Below, one piece after another: positions 17,590 through 20,983 of a DNA stretch of 20,983 nucleotides. Under the pieces are notes generated by a model. It had not been told where the DNA came from. It saw only the letters and a program-made list of their open reading frames with translations, and did not search any database. The position numbers and the translations under genes were made by a program. Origin of the DNA: Chara braunii (lineage: Eukaryota; Streptophyta; Charophyceae; Charales; Characeae); contig BFEA01000206.1 in assembly GCA_003427395.1 (NCBI GenBank), forward strand, positions 452,126-473,108, given 5' to 3'. Position 1 is the first letter of the stretch. The number at the start of each line of letters is the position of its first letter.

Positions 17590-17778
17590 GGTTGCCGCCC
17601 ACACTTTCTCCCGTGGGTTCTTCGTACCCTCCAGTGTTCTGCTGCATCGCTCCTTCCATATCGCCCATAGCGTGAACTCGCGCACCATCCCGAACCAGAC
17701 TTTCTCTGATTTGCCGAAGTTAGAGGGTAAGTTAGTCCAGAGGAGCAGTTGAAGGGGTTGCTCTGGAAGGGGAGATGA
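17590..17778 (-). pseudogene. LINE ORF2 C-terminal coding segment, proximal part (5'-truncated)
   Basis: The minus frame reads SPLPEQPLQLLLWTNL, SEKVWFGMVREFTLWAIWKE, then SRTLEGTKNPREKVWAATK up to the LTR insertion. LWAIWKER followed by a Leu/Phe-E-G and a charged helix is the typical end of plant L1-type ORF2 proteins, near the zf-RVT region. The open frame continues at 9187 on the other side of the LTR element. The 16-bp duplication begins directly above 17778, so the copy starts there: truncation removed endonuclease and reverse transcriptase. Confidence 0.75.
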
Positions 17779-17794
17779 GGGGTAACACTTTTCT
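17779..17794. repeat. Right target-site duplication of the LINE (16 bp)
   Basis: Identical to 8433-8448. It marks the LINE's 5' junction with host DNA. Confidence 0.75.
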
Positions 17795-19456
17795 GTGTTC
17801 TTGCAGCTCCCCTTTTTACTGTGCCTCTCAAGTTCAAGGCTGGCCGCGTTGATTGTGGTTTACTGCCAGCTGCCAACATCCCCGTGCGCCTCAACAGCAC
17901 ACTTAAATTATGAAAGGAGGCAGGGTAAAGGGGGAGGTATACTCCTGTTCATTTTTCTTCAAGTGTTCGGCTTATATTTTATCTGCTCTCTTAATCATGC
18001 TCATTTGTATGCACTTACTGGTAGTACACAAGTGGCGGGAGGTAGGAAAGGGGTATAGGAAGCGGGGGGCAGGGGGGGGGGGGGGGGGGTAGAGGAGGGA
18101 AATGGAGAGGCAAAGAACAGAACAGTGGAATGATGAACTTCACAGGGTTCTTAATACTCACTGCTGGATCAGACTACTCTTGTGTGTTTGTTGTAATGTT
18201 CGCTATACACAACTCCGTAAAAAAAAGCATGACTGTGCCAGACTGTTTCGTTGGGCTTTCACCAACTCATCAGGAGGTTGAACTGTGTGTGATTGATTCG
18301 TGATTGACTGATTGGCTGATGAAGGAACGAAAAAAAAAAAAAAAAGGGGGAAAACAAAAGGCAATTAAAAAGAGGGAAGGGGGGGGAGGCAGGGGGGGTA
18401 CCCAAATCATTTGACCCCCCCCTTCTACAGTGATTTTCAGTTTTTTTTCTTTCTTTTGTTCATCAGAAAACCATGAAATTTAGCAGGAGTATAGCTCATG
18501 AGCAGGCTCAGCAGGGGAATTGGCAGAAAAAACAAAAAAAAAAAAGTCCATTTTGGCGGGCCCCGAACCCCTCAAACTCCAGGGGTTTCAAACGCCCCAA
18601 ACATTCGAGGGCGGGGATGGACCCCCCTGATCCTTTCTATTCCTTATCTCCAGTGTCATGCTGATTAGTACAACCTTGTGGAAAAACTGGTTCTGGACTA
18701 ACAGGAAATCTACCTGATATAAACAACGATGTCTTTGTACCAAAACATGCTTTCTACCATTTGGTTTCAGAACTTGGCAACTCGTGCGGATATTCGCCCA
18801 AGTAGTTAGAATGCGTGTGTGCAACGTGTGTACAAATGTGGTGATCATTTACCAGGGATGCACTCTGTCACATTTGCAAGCAAACGTCCCACAGTCAGTG
18901 TACAGATATCCACATGGTTATCATTTACTGTTGATACGCATTGTCACAAGTTCTCACAACCAGACATCCACAGAACTCTCTTTTATACATGGAAAAATAT
19001 AAAACCCATCTACAAGCTTTGCCTTATTTTGATCAATTAGATTATGTTTCTGTGATGGCACAGGAACATGCTTACTCTTTAGCTGTAGAACACTTTGTAA
19101 TTGTGAAGTAGCATTACAAACTCGATATATACAAGTGTTATTTTATGAGATTACCCAGATCTTAAATCATAAAGAGTTTTTTAGTATAGACTGGTGTACT
19201 TGTTCTTGAAAGAAGACTCTATACAACTTGTTATTTTTAAAATGCATGGCCCTGTTTGTCTATCGTAAAGTGTATTTGAGGGTCAGCCTTGATGGCCTCC
19301 AAACGTTTGATTTCATGGTCGCATCTGCAAACGAGAAAAAAGAAAGAGCAAGACCGCAGAGAGATGATCAAGGCATCCAAACCCAATACCAAACAAAGTT
19401 TTCAGAAAAGTCATTGCATCTGTTCCCCTCTTCTCCATTGCTCCTCTTTTACCTAC
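17795..19456. other. Anonymous flank with homopolymer tracts
   Basis: Includes an 18-G run (18072-18089), an A run followed by G (18330-18350), and G/C runs around 18380-18422. Open frames are short and unrecognised. On the minus strand, TTTTCTCGTTTGCAG at about 19328-19342 looks like a 3' splice site followed by a frame reading CDHEIKRLEAIKADPQIHF. That could be the next Argonaute exon, but its phase does not fit the preceding exon simply, so I do not call it. Confidence 0.5.
18072..18089 (+). repeat. 18-base G run
   Basis: An uninterrupted G tract in a G-rich neighbourhood, with G-quadruplex potential. Length is likely to be polymorphic or error-prone in sequencing. Confidence 0.95.
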
Positions 19457-19594
19457 CATCCCTAGCTCTTGGCACCGCCGTACGAGTGCTCTCCCAAAGA
19501 CTTCTGCTTGCAGTTGTCCATTAATACGACGGTTTGCATATCGGCCAAAATCAACGATCCCCCAACGCTTCACTTCAGCACCATGATAGAACCT
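19457..19594 (-). CDS. Argonaute-like exon (linker 2 to Mid domain), partial gene
   Basis: Minus-strand sequence preceded by GATTGCAG (3' splice site) and followed by GTAGGT (5' splice site) encodes 46 residues in phase 0/0: FYHGAEVKRWGIVDFGRYAN, then F-G-R-A-L-V-R-R-C and ending QELGM. The pattern F-x-x-G-x-x-[IV]-x-x-W-x-[IV]-x-x-F, then F-x-x-x-L and a closing G-M, is the start of the Mid domain in eukaryotic Argonautes, which holds the 5' end of the guide RNA. A stronger AG/GTAAAA donor three to four bases downstream is an alternative end. I could not find the PAZ or PIWI exons with confidence in the window. Introns may be long and the 5' side would lie to the right. It may be one exon of a live gene, or a lone fragment of a pseudogene. 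Confidence 0.65.
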
Positions 19595-20918
19595 CTGCAA
19601 TCAGAATTTCACCAGGTTCCCAAAGTTAGAACCTGACAGATATGATCAAGCAGCACCTGCCCATATGATTAATCAACAGATCCTGAGTCCATCCTGATGA
19701 AATTTGCTGGATACTGTGCTGTTCTCAAGCGGCCCGAACTACAAGCAGTTAAATAACAACAAAAAATCTACAAAAAGGAACCCTGTGTAAAATAGCAATA
19801 CAGGCAACTTTTGCCTTACGAATTCCCAAGACAAAAGTGAGATTAACAGTGTTCAAAACGGCAGTTAAACCACCAGTACTTCCGAGGCACTTTTGCCCAG
19901 GGCCTGAAACGCCCTGCGCGCCAAAAAAAAAAAAAAAAAAAACAGCACGGGCCTCATTTTGGCTGGCGCATTCAGTCGTTCTGCTCCGACTGCTGACCCC
20001 CGAAAGTTGTGGCAGTATGCAAGCCACAACTTTGAAAAAATGGCTCAGAAACGTACTGATAGTTTAGAATTTACTCCTTTGAACACTCTCTACCCCCCCC
20101 CTCGGGACCCCTCTGGATGACCCATCATCAAATTCGAAGAGGAAGATGGATTCTGACTGCTCAGGCCTGAAGTGAGAATTTTGCCTTTTCAGCGTTTTCG
20201 CATCTTTGCCCCTTTTTTGACCCATCCGCTTTCCCTGGGCGGGTGTGGCCGGCATCAGCTGGATACAATTATGGTGAGGGCTATCCCCTTGAACAAAAGA
20301 AAAAGACTAAGAAAAAGCTGTTCAAGCAGTGTACTGATGATGTCGTCTTTGATACTGCATCTGCCAACTCCAGTCAGATACATTCAGGAAGACTGAGTTC
20401 AGGAAGGACTCTGCAAACATGCAGTGGTTCTCTTTGGTTCCAACAAGAAGCCTCCAAGGACCAACACAGTAGTCCATTCGACAATTTTAGGGCCATAACA
20501 GGGAGACACCCCACTGTGGGATAGACATTAAGGAAAACATTCTCCATCAAAATAATGCTTTGCTGTAACAACACGAGAAAGAGCTATGTAAAAGCGGGCA
20601 CTAAATAAGGCTACGAAGAGGGAATTGATGATAGCAAGTGTGTGCATAGCGGGCCAAGGCTAGGCATGTTCAGATTTTGAGGTTTTGCAAAAGAACCCCA
20701 ATCACTCTCACAGTCTTCCACCAATCAATGCAAAAACACTGCATCAAAGCTTTAAGGACCAGCAACAGAAAGAGCGATAACATCAATTAGACGAGTCCGC
20801 TTAAAAAATATTAACGTGGCCATGCTTTCTCCCCACTTTGCTCGTGTTTGCCGGCAATGTTTTGCATCGATGCAGTCACAGTGATCACCAAACACGATTG
20901 CCAGCACAGAACCTCATG

Positions 20919-20919
<1 letters not shown>
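19595..20919. other. Anonymous stretch, possible intron sequence of the Argonaute-like gene
   Basis: 19864-19881 carries TTAAACCACCAGTAC, identical to the MITE end at 1800. A 20-A run lies at 19923-19942. AAAGTTGTGGC/GCCACAACTTT (20003-20033) is an 11-bp perfect hairpin. A 93-codon plus-strand frame (20243-20524) with a Lys-rich patch and a Ser/Gln-rich tail looks protein-like but matches nothing I know. If the Argonaute exon belongs to a gene, its 5' exons should lie here or beyond, and I could not identify them. Confidence 0.45.

Positions 20920-20983
<64 letters not shown>
20920..20983. repeat. CT dinucleotide microsatellite at the window edge
   Basis: An uninterrupted CT repeat runs to the last base and probably continues beyond it. 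Confidence 0.97.

Noticed and set aside
20374-20574. Minus-strand frame with a phrase slightly like the Argonaute PAZ region
   Set aside because: The resemblance rests on a few residues with wrong spacing and no matching splice sites.
1-20983. CRISPR arrays, bacterial operons or phage modules
   Set aside because: No regularly spaced repeats, ribosome-binding-site-led gene runs or phage genes; all mobile signals are eukaryotic.

Overview
The window looks like nuclear, intergenic DNA from a repeat-rich streptophyte, either a land plant or more likely a charophyte alga. A Chara-like genome is my guess from style, not proof. The grounds are: a Ty3/gypsy LTR retrotransposon with an initiator-Met tRNA primer site, a plant-type LINE tail, a fragment of plant-type mitochondrial small-subunit rRNA, abundant microsatellites, and one intron-bounded exon that reads like Argonaute. 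I found no complete host gene. Most long open frames have no recognisable domain and appear to be chance.

Layout. 1-8.4 kb is mostly anonymous. It holds a mitochondrial rRNA insert (1344-1476, minus), a 205-bp fold-back MITE candidate (1800-2004), a TTTA/TTTG microsatellite, a patchwork of low-copy repeats with a tRNA-like/SINE-like sequence and a 193-bp tandem duplication (4.17-5.41 kb), a cluster of rare restriction palindromes (5957-6182), AT repeats, and an unidentified minus-strand open frame (7914-8387).

8.43-17.79 kb is a nested set of insertions. The host site carries a 5'-truncated LINE on the minus strand, bounded by a 16-bp target duplication (8433-8448 and 17779-17794) and ending in poly(A). 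Inside its final coding exon sits an 8.4-kb LTR retrotransposon (9188-17585) in plus orientation, with 4-bp CTTT duplications; the LINE frame reads through when the element and one duplication are ignored. The LTR element has LTRs of 906 and 887 bp, a primer-binding site after the left LTR and a polypurine tract before the right LTR, all in plus orientation. However, only the first half of gag is on the plus strand. The rest of gag, the zinc knuckle, protease, reverse transcriptase, RNase H, integrase, GPY/F-like segment and a chromodomain-like tail lie on the minus strand. Both junctions (about 12500/12501 and 16650/16651) are in phase with each other with no base apparently lost, so the interior is a clean 4.15-kb inversion. 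The element is also disabled by stops, frameshifts, two internal deletions and an AT-rich insertion.

17.8-21 kb is again mostly anonymous, with homopolymer tracts, one Argonaute-like exon on the minus strand (19457-19594), a hairpin, and a CT microsatellite running off the end. The retrotransposon parts once worked together as one replication unit. Nothing else in the window forms a pathway or operon.
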